A DNA stretch of 64,000 bases from an uncultured Lachnospiraceae bacterium (GTDB lineage: Bacteria > Bacillota > Clostridia > Lachnospirales > Lachnospiraceae): NCBI GenBank assembly GCA_910578405.1, contig CAJTQO010000013.1, positions 15,417-79,416 on the forward strand. Reading direction: 5' to 3'. Made by a program: the position numbers and the translations under genes. Shown piece by piece: positions 17,712-27,210 of the stretch. The stretch's first letter is position 1. Every line of letters begins with the position of its first letter. The notes under the pieces are model-generated. The model had not been told where the DNA came from, did no database searches, and saw nothing but the letters and a program-made list of their open reading frames with translations.

Positions 17712-18677
17712 ATGGACAAAAAAGCGGCGAAACATCCACTTATTATTTTAGCAGGCCCTACTGCAGTAGGAAAAACAGCTCTTTCCTTAAAGCTGGCAAA
17801 GGCAGTGGACGGGGAGATTATTTCTGCGGATTCCATGCAGGTATACCGACATATGGATATTGGATCGGCAAAAATTAGGCCAGAGGAGAGGGAAGGAATA
17901 CCTCATCATTTGATTGACATATTGGAGCCGGAAGAGGAATTTCATGTAGTGCGTTTCCAGCAGATGGCAAAGGACACGCTGGCCGGGATTTATAGAAGGG
18001 GACGGGTTCCGGCGCTAGTGGGCGGGACAGGGTTTTATATCCAGGCGGTTTTATATGATATTGATTTTAGGGAAAATGATGAGGGCAGGGCGCTGCGGCA
18101 GGAATTGGAAGAGATAGCGGTCAGAAAGGGAAATGCCTGCCTGCATTCTATGCTGGAAGAGGTAGATCCCATGTCGGCAAGGGCAATTCATGAAAATAAT
18201 GTGAAGCGGGTAATCCGGGCGCTGGAGTTCTACAAATTGACCGGGCAGAAGATTTCCGAACACAATGAAACGGAGAGGCAAAAAGAAGCGGCTTATGACG
18301 CCTGTTATTTTGTGCTGACGGATAAGAGGGAAAAGCTTTATTCCAATATTGAAGAACGGGTGGATAATATGTTAGCTTCTGGGCTGGTGGAAGAGGTGGA
18401 AGCTTTGCGGGATATGGGCTGCACCAAGGATATGGTTTCCATGCAGGGGCTTGGATATAAAGAAATTTTAAGCTATCTGGAAGGCGAGGTTTCCTTAGAG
18501 CGGGCGGTGTATTTGATAAAGAGGGACACCAGGCATTTTGCCAAACGGCAGTTGACGTGGTTTCGCAGGGAAAAGGATGTCGTATGGATTCATAAGGATG
18601 ATTTTCATTACGATGAGGACGCTATGCTGGAGTTTATGTTGGATTATTTTCGAAAAAATGGTTTAAAAGCATTGTAA
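17712..18677 (+). CDS. miaA: tRNA dimethylallyltransferase MiaA
   Basis: MiaA transfers the dimethylallyl group of DMAPP to N6 of A37 in tRNAs reading UNN codons, producing the substrate of MiaB. The 321-residue protein has the P-loop GPTAVGKTAL (near residue 14), the acceptor-site motif DSMQVYRHMDIGSAK, and the C-terminal RDTRHFAKRQLTWFRR. ATG 17712 is preceded by GGAAGGG. It follows mutL by about 80 bp and precedes ynbB by five bases, so it belongs to the miaB-mutS-mutL-miaA-ynbB run. Confidence 0.96.
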   Translation: MDKKAAKHPLIILAGPTAVGKTALSLKLAKAVDGEIISADSMQVYRHMDIGSAKIRPEEREGIPHHLIDILEPEEEFHVVRFQQMAKDTLAGIYRRGRVPALVGGTGFYIQAVLYDIDFRENDEGRALRQELEEIAVRKGNACLHSMLEEVDPMSARAIHENNVKRVIRALEFYKLTGQKISEHNETERQKEAAYDACYFVLTDKREKLYSNIEERVDNMLASGLVEEVEALRDMGCTKDMVSMQGLGYKEILSYLEGEVSLERAVYLIKRDTRHFAKRQLTWFRREKDVVWIHKDDFHYDEDAMLEFMLDYFRKNGLKAL

Positions 18678-18682
18678 GAGGA

Positions 18683-20032
18683 ATGGTTTCAGGACAAAGA
18701 AGGAGTAAAAAATTGCAGAGTATGGAATGGGAACAAGGAAAAGAAATGTACCGTGCATTGGGAATTTCCGAAAAGGTGTTTTTATTTGGAAATAAGGTAT
18801 TGGAAGGGCTTGGTGGACGTTTTGAAGCCATTGACCGTGTGGCGGAGTATAATCAATTAAAGGTGTTGAAGGCAATGCAGGAAGCAAAGGTCAGCGAAGC
18901 CTGTCTTTTGGGTACAACAGGATATGGGTACAACGATTTGGGCAGGGATACGCTGGAAGCGGTGTATGCGGGGATTTTCCAAACGCAGGACGCTTTGGTC
19001 CGGCCGCAGATTACATGCGGGACCCATGCGTTGGCGTTGGCCTTGATGAGTAACTTAAGACCGGGGGATGAATTGCTTTCTCCGGTGGGGAAACCCTATG
19101 ATACATTGGAAGAGGTAATCGGCATCCGTCCGTCCAGAGGCTCTCTGGCAGAATATGGCATTACATACAAACAGGTGGAGCTGCTTGCGGATGGCAGTTT
19201 TGACTATGATGGAATCCGCCAGGCTCTCAACAGCCGGACGAAAATGGTTACGATTCAGCGTTCCAAAGGATATCAGACACGGCCTACGCTTTCTGTGGCA
19301 GCCATTGGGGAGCTGATTGCTTTTTTGAAAGGGATAAAGCCGGATTTGATTTGTATGGTGGATAATTGTTACGGGGAATTTGTGGAGCTGCAGGAACCTT
19401 CCCAGGTGGGGGCTGACATGGTGGTAGGCTCCCTGATTAAAAACCCAGGCGGCGGGCTTGCGCCTACCGGAGGATACATTGCGGGGAAAAAGGAGTGCGT
19501 GGAAAATGCAGCCTGTCGTTTAACGTCTCCTGGCCTGGCCAAGGAGGTGGGGGCTTCTCTTGGCATGACGGCTTCTTTTTATCAGGGGCTTTTCTTGGCG
19601 CCTACGGTGACAGCCAGCGCTTTGAAGGGAGCTATTTTTGCAGCTAATATTTATGAGCGGCTGGGTTTTTCCGTAATTCCGGACGCAAGGGAACAGAGGC
19701 ATGATATTATACAGGCGGTGACGTTTGGAACGCCGCAAGGCGTGGTGGCGTTTTGCAAAGGAATACAGGCCGCGGCTCCTGTGGACAGTTTTGTTACGCC
19801 GCAGCCATGGGATATGCCTGGCTATGACAGTCAGGTTATTATGGCTGCAGGGGCTTTTGTGTCCGGTTCTTCCATTGAATTATCTGCAGACGGCCCTATC
19901 AAACCGCCCTATGCGGTTTATTTCCAGGGAGGTCTGACTTGGCCTCATGCTAAATTCGGTATTTTAAAGTCCCTGCAGCAGTTGGTAGGGGACGGCGTGG
20001 TTGCTTTGTCAGATTCTGTTGAAAACTTTTAA
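18683..20032 (+). CDS. ynbB: YnbB-family PLP-dependent protein (methionine gamma-lyase-like, so-called aluminium resistance protein)
   Basis: A 449-residue fold-type I pyridoxal-phosphate protein of the group often labelled aluminium resistance protein or methionine gamma-lyase family. Visible features are GTTGYGYND near residue 75, TCGTHALALAL around 112, the MVDNCYGEF strand and SLIKNPGGG, which holds the PLP lysine. In Bacillus ynbB also lies downstream of miaA, so the neighbourhood is conserved, but the true substrate is not settled. ATG 18683 follows AGAGG closely; ATG 18722 is an alternative start. Confidence 0.8.
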   Translation: MVSGQRRSKKLQSMEWEQGKEMYRALGISEKVFLFGNKVLEGLGGRFEAIDRVAEYNQLKVLKAMQEAKVSEACLLGTTGYGYNDLGRDTLEAVYAGIFQTQDALVRPQITCGTHALALALMSNLRPGDELLSPVGKPYDTLEEVIGIRPSRGSLAEYGITYKQVELLADGSFDYDGIRQALNSRTKMVTIQRSKGYQTRPTLSVAAIGELIAFLKGIKPDLICMVDNCYGEFVELQEPSQVGADMVVGSLIKNPGGGLAPTGGYIAGKKECVENAACRLTSPGLAKEVGASLGMTASFYQGLFLAPTVTASALKGAIFAANIYERLGFSVIPDAREQRHDIIQAVTFGTPQGVVAFCKGIQAAAPVDSFVTPQPWDMPGYDSQVIMAAGAFVSGSSIELSADGPIKPPYAVYFQGGLTWPHAKFGILKSLQQLVGDGVVALSDSVENF

Positions 20033-20106
20033 AAAAATTAATTGGAAATTTATGTACAGGAAAACTGATATGTGTTAAGATGGATAATGCAGATAGGAGG
20101 CAGTTT

Positions 20107-20346
20107 ATGCGGAACAGAAAAACATGGACATGTTTTTTACTGATTCTTGCCGGTATTGTGCTGGGTGGTTTTATTGGCAGCCTGTTCCCGGATACTTGGG
20201 TTAATTATGGGCAGACATTTGGGCTGTCCAGTCCTCTTGTATTGGATTTGGGGATTTTAAGCATTACGTTCGGTCTTACCATCCGGATTACCATTGCCAG
20301 TATTCTTGGGATTTTATTAGGTATTGCCGTTTATCGGTTCCTATGA
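20107..20346 (+). CDS. DUF4321 small membrane protein
   Basis: A 79-residue protein with two hydrophobic segments (TCFLLILAGIVLGGFIGSLF and the C-terminal ITIASILGILLGIAVYRFL) separated by a short loop with NYGQTFGLSSP, the pattern of DUF4321 proteins that accompany radC-mre clusters in Clostridia. ATG 20107 is set by AGGAGG at 20095-20100. The function is unknown; position suggests a link to envelope growth, which is inference only. Confidence 0.75.
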   Translation: MRNRKTWTCFLLILAGIVLGGFIGSLFPDTWVNYGQTFGLSSPLVLDLGILSITFGLTIRITIASILGILLGIAVYRFL

Positions 20347-20443
20347 CAGGCAGGTTTTTCGATTGCCCGGAGAAGCAATTGGGAAAGCGTGGGATTTGGA
20401 GCAATTCAATGAAAAGGAAAGCGGCTGCACAGGCAAGGCGTTT

Positions 20444-21115
20444 ATGGCAGAGCAGGAACTGCCTTATGAGAAATTTTTGCGGCTTGGGGCCGGGGCTTTG
20501 ACGGAGGCGGAACTTCTTGCCATTATTATACGCACCGGAACGCCGCAGCGTCCGGCTCTGGAAATCGGAAGGGAAATCTTAAATCTGCCTTCCGTAAAGG
20601 AAGAGGGGTTAAACGGTCTTTACCATATAACGGTAAGGGAACTGACTGCCATCAAAGGGATAGGGGAAGTCAAGGCGGTGAAAATCAAATGCCTGGCAGA
20701 GTTATCCATGCGTATGGCAATGCGCACGGCAAAGAAGGATTTGCAGTTTTTAAATCCTGCCACCGTAGCGGACTATTATATGGAACGGCTGCGGCATGAA
20801 CGGCGGGAACAGGTCCTGCTGTTACTGTTGAATGGCCGGAACGGTTTGCTGGGGGAAGAAGTGCTGTCCATCGGGACAATGAAGGCTTCCCTGCTTTCGC
20901 CGCGGGAAGTTTTTCTGGCGGCGTTGAAAATGCAGGCTGCTTATATTATGCTTTTGCATAACCATCCAAATGGCGACCCTTCGCCCAGCCGTCAGGATTT
21001 GGACGTAACGGAAGATATCAGGCAAATTGGCGTGATGATAGATATTCCGCTTATAGATCATATTATAATTGGGGATAACAAATACATGAGCTTCAAAGAA
21101 GCCGGATTTTTATAG
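20444..21115 (+). CDS. radC: RadC/JAB-domain protein
   Basis: RadC proteins carry an N-terminal helix-hairpin-helix region (ITVRELTAIKGIGEVKAVKIK) and a C-terminal JAMM/MPN domain with the metal motif HNHPNGDPSPSRQD; both are present. The old DNA-repair role is not well supported biochemically, and the activity is unclear. From ATG 20444 the product is 223 residues, the usual length. The frame stays open upstream to TTG 20324, overlapping the DUF4321 gene, but no good ribosome site supports that start. As in Bacillus, radC lies directly before mreB. Confidence 0.88.
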   Translation: MAEQELPYEKFLRLGAGALTEAELLAIIIRTGTPQRPALEIGREILNLPSVKEEGLNGLYHITVRELTAIKGIGEVKAVKIKCLAELSMRMAMRTAKKDLQFLNPATVADYYMERLRHERREQVLLLLLNGRNGLLGEEVLSIGTMKASLLSPREVFLAALKMQAAYIMLLHNHPNGDPSPSRQDLDVTEDIRQIGVMIDIPLIDHIIIGDNKYMSFKEAGFL

Positions 21116-21131
21116 AAAGGGGTTTAGGCAC

Positions 21132-22145
21132 GTGGGAAATAATTCATTCGGCATTGACCTAGGGACAAGTAATATTAAAATTTATAGTAGGAGCGATGAC
21201 AATGTCATGATAGAGAAGAACATGATTGCCATCGAAAATAAAAATACACTGTTTGCCTATGGCAATTCCGCTTTTGAAATGTATGAGAAGGCGCCTGGAA
21301 ACATCCACATTTCTTATCCGCTTAGCAACGGCGTTATTGCGGATATCCACAATATGGAGACTTTGATTAAGTTTTTCATTTCCGATTTGTGCAAAGGGAA
21401 TGTAAAACCGGCGGAATATTACGTGGCAGTGCCAACGGATGTAACGGCTGTGGAGAAGAGGGCCTTTTACGACCTGATTCGGGACGCTAATGTAAAAGCG
21501 CGTAAAATCATGGTGGTGGAGAAGGCAGTGGCGGACGGCTTGGGGTTGGATATTGATGTAAAAAACTCCCAGGGCGTCCTCATTGTGAATGTTGGTTATG
21601 ACACTACGGAGGTTTCCATTCTCTCTCTTGGCGGGATAGTGTTAAGCAGGTTAATCAAAGTGGGAGGGCAGAAATTTGACGATTCCATCCGTTCCGCTAT
21701 CCGGCGGGAGTTTAGCCTGATTATCGGCGGTAAGACAGCGGAGAATGTAAAGATTGCGCTAAAAGAGCTGGAACAGGAAGGGAAGCCGGCAGTGGTTTAT
21801 GGCAGGGATATTGTAACCGGCCTTCCGGTAGAGCGGGAAATTCCCACCGACCTTGTGGTCAATTCCCTGACAGAACACTTCGATGCCATTATAGATAATG
21901 TGAAAGTCATTCTGGAGCGGACGCCGCCGGAATTGGCTGCCGATATCTATAAACATGGGATTTATCTAACTGGGGGCGCCGCGCAGATTAGCCATTTGGC
22001 AGAACTGCTTAGCGAGGGCACAGGGTTAAAGGTCCAGCTTTCTGAAAATCCGCTCAGCAGTGTGGCATTGGGGCTTGCGAAGATTATCAAAGACGATAAC
22101 TATAAATCCGTAGCGTTTGATGCGATTGAAGGAATGGGTAAATGA
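21132..22145 (+). CDS. mreB: Rod-shape actin homologue MreB
   Basis: MreB polymerises beneath the membrane and guides lateral peptidoglycan synthesis. The 337-residue protein has the actin-fold phosphate-1 motif GIDLGTSNIKIY, the VPTDVTAVEKRA connect region, a phosphate-2-like NVGYDTTEVSIL and LTGGAA. GTG 21132 follows AAAGGGG. Its stop overlaps the mreC start (ATGA), so mreBCD are coupled. The sequence is somewhat divergent (GTSNIKIY rather than GTANTL), as in MreB paralogues, so a second MreB/Mbl elsewhere is possible. Confidence 0.93.
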   Translation: MGNNSFGIDLGTSNIKIYSRSDDNVMIEKNMIAIENKNTLFAYGNSAFEMYEKAPGNIHISYPLSNGVIADIHNMETLIKFFISDLCKGNVKPAEYYVAVPTDVTAVEKRAFYDLIRDANVKARKIMVVEKAVADGLGLDIDVKNSQGVLIVNVGYDTTEVSILSLGGIVLSRLIKVGGQKFDDSIRSAIRREFSLIIGGKTAENVKIALKELEQEGKPAVVYGRDIVTGLPVEREIPTDLVVNSLTEHFDAIIDNVKVILERTPPELAADIYKHGIYLTGGAAQISHLAELLSEGTGLKVQLSENPLSSVALGLAKIIKDDNYKSVAFDAIEGMGK

Positions 22146-23035
22146 GTCCAATCATCAAGAAAAAAGGAGAGAAGTTTACGTTACCAAGTAAATATCTCCT
22201 TTTTATTTTAACAATATTGTGTGCAGGGGCAATCATCCTTACATTTAATACGAATATTTTCAGCGGTTCTTTGAACACAGTGGTAGGTTATGTAATTGTG
22301 CCTTTCCAGCGGGGCGTCAGTTCCGTGGGGAGCTGGCTTTCCAACCGTTCGGCGGAGCTTGTGCAGATTCGTGATCTTTTATCAGAAAATGCGCAGCTTC
22401 GCAAACAGGTGGATGAACTGTCCATAGAAAACGCCGTGCTGCAGCAGGATCGTTATGAACTGACAAATTTAAGGGAATTGTATGACCTGGATTCCCAATA
22501 TGAAGGTTACGATAAAGTAGGGGCGCGGATTATTGCAAAGGATGCGGGAAACTGGTTTCATTCTTTTGTCATTGACAAAGGGGAGGAGGATGGCATTGCC
22601 GTTGACATGAATGTGATTGCAGGCAGTGGGCTGGTAGGGCGTATTGTGGATGTCGGGCCGAATTGGGCCAAAGTGACGACTATTATTGCGGACAATTCCA
22701 ATGTCAGCGGGAAGGTGTTAGCTACTTCGGACTATCTGATGGTTTCCGGCGATTTGGAGCTGTATGCGGGCGGAGTGATTGCATTTAATAAATTGGTGGA
22801 CAGCCAGGAACGGGTGGTGGAAGGCGATAAAATCGTGACATCCAATATCAGTGACAAATATCTTCCTAACATATTAATCGGCTATATCAGCACAATAAAT
22901 GTAGATGCCAACAATATTACAAAATCCGGGCTGCTGACTCCGGCAGTGGATTTTGAGCATCTGGAAGAAGTATTGGTAATTACCCAGTTGAAGCAGGTTC
23001 AGGAAATGGCTGAGACAGCGTGGAGGGCAGAGTGA
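22142..23035 (+). CDS. mreC: Rod-shape protein MreC
   Basis: MreC is a bitopic membrane protein linking MreB and MreD to PBP2/RodA. The 297-residue product has a short cytoplasmic N-terminus, one transmembrane helix (residues 13-33), a coiled coil (about 65-105, NAQLRKQVDELSIENAVLQQ) and the extracytoplasmic beta-barrel domain with VIAGSGLVGRIVDVG. The ATG overlaps the mreB stop and the TGA overlaps the mreD start. Confidence 0.95.
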   Translation: MSPIIKKKGEKFTLPSKYLLFILTILCAGAIILTFNTNIFSGSLNTVVGYVIVPFQRGVSSVGSWLSNRSAELVQIRDLLSENAQLRKQVDELSIENAVLQQDRYELTNLRELYDLDSQYEGYDKVGARIIAKDAGNWFHSFVIDKGEEDGIAVDMNVIAGSGLVGRIVDVGPNWAKVTTIIADNSNVSGKVLATSDYLMVSGDLELYAGGVIAFNKLVDSQERVVEGDKIVTSNISDKYLPNILIGYISTINVDANNITKSGLLTPAVDFEHLEEVLVITQLKQVQEMAETAWRAE

Positions 23036-23550
23036 AGAGGACAATTGTTGTAACAGTGTTGATTATTTTCTGCTTTTTGCTGCAAAGCACCGTGTTCCAT
23101 GCCGTGGCATTTGGCGGTATTGTCCCAAACCTGCTGATTGTGTTGGCTGCTTCCTTTGGGTTTATGCGCGGAGAAAAAACGGGCCTGGTTATTGGTTTTT
23201 TTTGCGGGCTTTTGATGGATATATTTTTCGGGGAGGTCATTGGTTTCTATGCCCTCCTGTACATGTATGCGGGGTATGCCAATGGAAAGTTCAATCATAT
23301 TTTTTTCCCGGAGGATGTGAAGCTCCCCATTGCGCTAATTATCTGCAGCGATTTTTGCTACAGCCTGGTTTGTTATGTTTTAATGTTCCTGATGCGTACC
23401 AGGTTCCATTTTGGACACTATTTTCTGTATGTGATTTTACCGGAAATAGTATATACCATTGTAGTTACCATTTTCCTCTATCCGGTTATCCTTTGGATTA
23501 ACCGTAAACTGGAAGACAGTGAAAAAAGGAGTGCGAAGAAGTTTGTTTGA
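23032..23550 (+). CDS. mreD: Rod-shape protein MreD
   Basis: A 172-residue polytopic membrane protein with five or six hydrophobic segments and the family pattern FCGLLMDIFFGEVIGFYALLY. It is the third component of the MreBCD elongation complex. GTG 23032 overlaps the mreC TGA (GTGA) and is served by GGAGGG a few bases upstream, so it is preferred to GTG 23020. The end of the gene overlaps the start of the PBP2 gene by 32 bases. Confidence 0.93.
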   Translation: MKRTIVVTVLIIFCFLLQSTVFHAVAFGGIVPNLLIVLAASFGFMRGEKTGLVIGFFCGLLMDIFFGEVIGFYALLYMYAGYANGKFNHIFFPEDVKLPIALIICSDFCYSLVCYVLMFLMRTRFHFGHYFLYVILPEIVYTIVVTIFLYPVILWINRKLEDSEKRSAKKFV

Positions 23551-26422
23551 TCGTTTGAAAGAAAATTTCCTGAATGCAGTGAGCATACGCCTGATGGTAC
23601 TGATTGTTCTGTTTCTTTGCGGCGGTGGAATCCTGATATACCGGGTTTTTGATTTACAGATTGTCCAGGGGGAAAAATATCTGGAAGAATTTCGGTTTAT
23701 GACAACCAAAAAACGTACGCTGCCCAGTACCCGTGGAAACATTTATGACCGTAACGGTAAGTGTTTGGCATACAATGAACTGGCTTATAATGTGACCATG
23801 GAAGATGTCTTTGAATCTGGAAGAAATAAAAATGCACAGCTTAACGAGACGATTTACCGCTTAATCCAGATGATAGAGAAGAATGGGGACAGCATTATCA
23901 ATGATTTTAATGTGATTATTGACGCTGACGGTAATTACGCGTTTGCTGTGGAAGACAGGCAGCTTCGGCGGTTTCTTGCCGATGTCTACGGCTTTATTTC
24001 CTATGATGATATGGTGGCTGACCAAAAGAACGGCTATAAATATGCGACAAAGACTGCGGCAGAGGTGGTGGATGATTTGTGCGCCACTGGGCGGTTCGGA
24101 ATAGGGGATTATACGGATCCGGAAGACCGCTCCACCTTTGTGCCTGGAATGGGATATACCAAAGAAGAAGTATTGAAAATTCTCACCGTGCGCTATGCGA
24201 TGAATGCCAACAGTTTCCAGAAATATATTGCAACTACGGTGGCGACTAATGTCAGCGAAGAAACGGTGGCAGTGGTAATGGAAAACAGTAACTTGTTAGC
24301 AGGGGTTTCTGTAGCGGAGGATACGGTGCGCCGCTATGTGGACAGCATTTATTTTTCCCAGATTATCGGTTATACAGGGAAGGTTTCCCAGGATGAGCTG
24401 ACCGCGTTAAAGGAAATAAATCCTAAATATGAAATGAGTGATATCGTAGGGAAATCAGGCATTGAATATTCCATGGAAGCGCAGTTACAGGGAACGAAAG
24501 GCTCTGAGGATGTGGTAGTGGATCACATGGGGAAAGTAATAGAAACCGATAACCGGGTAGAACCGAGCGCAGGGAATGACCTATACCTGACTTTGGACAG
24601 TGAACTGCAGGTGGCTATTTACCATATTCTGGAAACCAAGCTGGCAAGCATCCTGCTGACTCAGATTCGTAATATGAAGGAATATAACCCAGGGGAAAAC
24701 AGTGGAAGCAGTATCCTGATTCCGATTGACGATGTATATTATGCATTGTTTAATAACAATATCATAGATACGGCGCATTTTGCGCAGGAGGATGCAGGGG
24801 AAACGGAACGGGCCGTCCATGAAATTTTTACTGCGCGCAAGCAGGCTGTTTTGGACGAACTGCGGGAAGAATTAACGGAAAAAAGAACGCCTTATAATCA
24901 ATTGCCAGTGGAATATCAAGTGTATGAGAGCTATATTGTCTCTTTGCTTTATTCCAATGCCATTATTATGGAAAATGAAATAGACGCTTCCGATGCGACT
25001 TATCTTGCATGGAGCGCAGACGAAGTGATTAGTCTGCATGAATACCTCAATTATGTGATTGCGCAAAACTGGGTGGATGTAACGAAATTGGAGCTGACCG
25101 GAAAGTATTCCAATTCAGGGGAAGTTTATGAGAAGCTGTTGGAATATGTTTTTGTAAATATTGACAATAATATTGGCTTTAATAAAAGAGTTTACCGTTA
25201 TATGATTCGTGACAATGAAATTACCGGCAGACAGGTATGCAACCTGCTGTTAGAGCAGGAGATTATTGAGGTGGAGGCAGGGGAACTGGAACGGTTTCGT
25301 GACGGTAGGATTTCCGCTTATGAGTTTATGCGGAGCCGTATCCGTAATCTGGACATTACCCCAGCGCAGTTGGCGCTGGACCCCCATTCCGCTTCCGCTG
25401 TGCTGACTGACGTCAACACCGGGGAAGTGCTGGCTTTGGTGTCCTATCCGTCCTATGACAACAACCGGATGGCCAACGGTGTGGATGCGGATTATTTTAA
25501 TTCGCTGTTAAATGATTTATCCACGCCGCTGATTAACTATGCCACTTATCAACGCACCGCCCCTGGCTCTACGTTTAAAATGGTGTCTGCCACGGCGGGG
25601 CTTTTGGAAAATGTTGTCGATACTTCCACTCAAGTGCAGTGTACCGGGACTTTTGACAAATTGGACGAAAACCAGCCTCCCCATTGCTGGAACCGTCATG
25701 GGCATGGCATGCAGGACTTGACGGCCAGTATCCAGCATTCCTGCAACTTGTATTTTTACGAATTGGGGTATCGTCTGGGGTTGGCAGGCGATAGGTATAT
25801 ACCCGATATCGGTCTGCAAAAACTGACAAAATACGCGGATATGTACGGTTTGACGGAAACGACGGGAATCGAGATTGAAGAGTCCCAACCCCAGGTTTCG
25901 GACATGGATGCCGTGCGTTCCGCCATTGGACAGGGAACCAATAACTTTACCACTGTCGGACTTGCGCGATACATTACAACGGTAGCAAACAGCGGAATAT
26001 GTTATAATTTAACATTATTGGACAAAGTAACAGACCATAACCATGTCCTGGTTGAGGATTATTCCGCCGAAGTCCGTAATATCATTGAGATGGACAGTTC
26101 CTATTGGGACGCTATTCATGCCGGTATGCGAAGGGTGATTGAAGGGAAGAGTTATTTCAGCGATTTGAGCGTCAATGTGGCAGGCAAGACAGGTACGGCC
26201 CAGGAAAGCAGGAGCAGGCCCAACCATGCCCTGTTTGTTGCCTATGCGCCTTATGAGAATCCGGAAATTGCAATTGCGGTTCGTGTCGCCAATGGCTATA
26301 CTTCGGATTATTCCGCACAGATAGCCAAAGATGTGATAAAATTTTATTATAATCTGGCAGATGAAGAAGAACTGGCAGGGACGGCAGAAGAGCTGGCAGG
26401 CGGAAGCCTCAATGCCGATTAA
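23519..26422 (+). CDS. mrdA: Penicillin-binding protein 2 (elongation-specific transpeptidase)
   Basis: A class B penicillin-binding protein that crosslinks lateral-wall peptidoglycan with RodA. One N-terminal transmembrane helix (about 20-45) is followed by the dimerisation/pedestal region (TRGNIYDRNGK) and the transpeptidase domain with S684-TF-K687, S741-C-N743 and K890-TGT. At 967 residues it is much longer than the roughly 630 of E. coli PBP2. About 200 extra residues (near 385-620), rich in Asp/Glu and aromatic residues, lie between pedestal and active-site serine. GTG 23519 overlaps mreD; GTG 23531 is an alternative start. Confidence 0.94.
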   Translation: MKKGVRRSLFDRLKENFLNAVSIRLMVLIVLFLCGGGILIYRVFDLQIVQGEKYLEEFRFMTTKKRTLPSTRGNIYDRNGKCLAYNELAYNVTMEDVFESGRNKNAQLNETIYRLIQMIEKNGDSIINDFNVIIDADGNYAFAVEDRQLRRFLADVYGFISYDDMVADQKNGYKYATKTAAEVVDDLCATGRFGIGDYTDPEDRSTFVPGMGYTKEEVLKILTVRYAMNANSFQKYIATTVATNVSEETVAVVMENSNLLAGVSVAEDTVRRYVDSIYFSQIIGYTGKVSQDELTALKEINPKYEMSDIVGKSGIEYSMEAQLQGTKGSEDVVVDHMGKVIETDNRVEPSAGNDLYLTLDSELQVAIYHILETKLASILLTQIRNMKEYNPGENSGSSILIPIDDVYYALFNNNIIDTAHFAQEDAGETERAVHEIFTARKQAVLDELREELTEKRTPYNQLPVEYQVYESYIVSLLYSNAIIMENEIDASDATYLAWSADEVISLHEYLNYVIAQNWVDVTKLELTGKYSNSGEVYEKLLEYVFVNIDNNIGFNKRVYRYMIRDNEITGRQVCNLLLEQEIIEVEAGELERFRDGRISAYEFMRSRIRNLDITPAQLALDPHSASAVLTDVNTGEVLALVSYPSYDNNRMANGVDADYFNSLLNDLSTPLINYATYQRTAPGSTFKMVSATAGLLENVVDTSTQVQCTGTFDKLDENQPPHCWNRHGHGMQDLTASIQHSCNLYFYELGYRLGLAGDRYIPDIGLQKLTKYADMYGLTETTGIEIEESQPQVSDMDAVRSAIGQGTNNFTTVGLARYITTVANSGICYNLTLLDKVTDHNHVLVEDYSAEVRNIIEMDSSYWDAIHAGMRRVIEGKSYFSDLSVNVAGKTGTAQESRSRPNHALFVAYAPYENPEIAIAVRVANGYTSDYSAQIAKDVIKFYYNLADEEELAGTAEELAGGSLNAD

Positions 26423-26453
26423 GGCAAGAGCCAGGGGAAGGGAGCTGATACGC

Positions 26454-27131
26454 ATGAAAAATATGGTTATTATCAAAAGTTTCCAGAATGGGATTTCGGT
26501 TTATCTTAACGAAGAAATCCCATTTAAGGAACTCCTCTGTGAAGTGGCATATAAATTCCGGGAATCCAGCCATTTCTTCAAAGATGCGAAAATGGCAATT
26601 TCTTTTGAAGGAAGGCAGCTTTCGGAAGAGGAGGAGCGGCTGGTATTGAATGTGATCTGTGAAAACTCCGATTTACATATTGTCTGTATCGTTGGGAAAG
26701 ATGAAGAAACCAATCAGAGCTATTTCCGGGCAATACAGCAAATGGAATACCGTAACAAAAAAGACCGGGACGACGGGCAGTTCTACCGTGGGACGTTAAA
26801 GAACGGGCAGATACTGGAAACAGAATCCAGTATTGTGGTGCTTGGGGACGTCTATCCAGGCAGCGCCATTATTTCCACCAAAGATATTGTTATCCTGGGT
26901 GGGCTGTTTGGGAAAGCTTATGCGGGCGGGAACGGCAGTGAAGGCCACTATGTGGTTGCGTTAGAAATGTCTCCGGAAAGGATACAGATTGGTGATTTTA
27001 AATATAAGAAAACCAAACCGGCCAGATGGTCGATCAGGCCAAAGGTACAGCCGAAAATAGCGTACGTAAAAGAAGAGCAGGTTGTGATGGAACCCATTAC
27101 CAAAGAATTACTGAATGACCTGCCGATTTAG
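26454..27131 (+). CDS. minC: Septum site-determining protein MinC
   Basis: MinC inhibits FtsZ polymerisation away from midcell when recruited by MinD. The 225-residue product has an N-terminal FtsZ-inhibitory domain and a C-terminal beta-helical domain with GTLKNGQILETESSIVVLGDV and GGLFGKAYAG, the MinD-binding part. ATG 26454 is chosen because GGAAGGGAG lies just upstream; the frame is open further upstream but overlaps the PBP2 gene. It is followed by minD and minE. Confidence 0.93.
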   Translation: MKNMVIIKSFQNGISVYLNEEIPFKELLCEVAYKFRESSHFFKDAKMAISFEGRQLSEEEERLVLNVICENSDLHIVCIVGKDEETNQSYFRAIQQMEYRNKKDRDDGQFYRGTLKNGQILETESSIVVLGDVYPGSAIISTKDIVILGGLFGKAYAGGNGSEGHYVVALEMSPERIQIGDFKYKKTKPARWSIRPKVQPKIAYVKEEQVVMEPITKELLNDLPI

Positions 27132-27167
27132 GCGGTTTTCAGGGGACGGCAAAAACAATCATTTCAT

Positions 27168-27193
27168 CCGGTCCCGGCAGAATATGGGGCCGG
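27168..27193 (+). other. Hairpin in the minC-minD gap
   Basis: CCGGTCCC at 27168-27175 pairs with GGGGCCGG at 27186-27193 (eight pairs, one G-U) around ten bases. It ends three bases before the AGGAGG of minD (27197-27202). There is no T-run, so it is not a terminator; it could affect RNA processing or minD translation. Confidence 0.4.
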
Positions 27194-27210
27194 AATAGGA
27201 GGCATATCAT

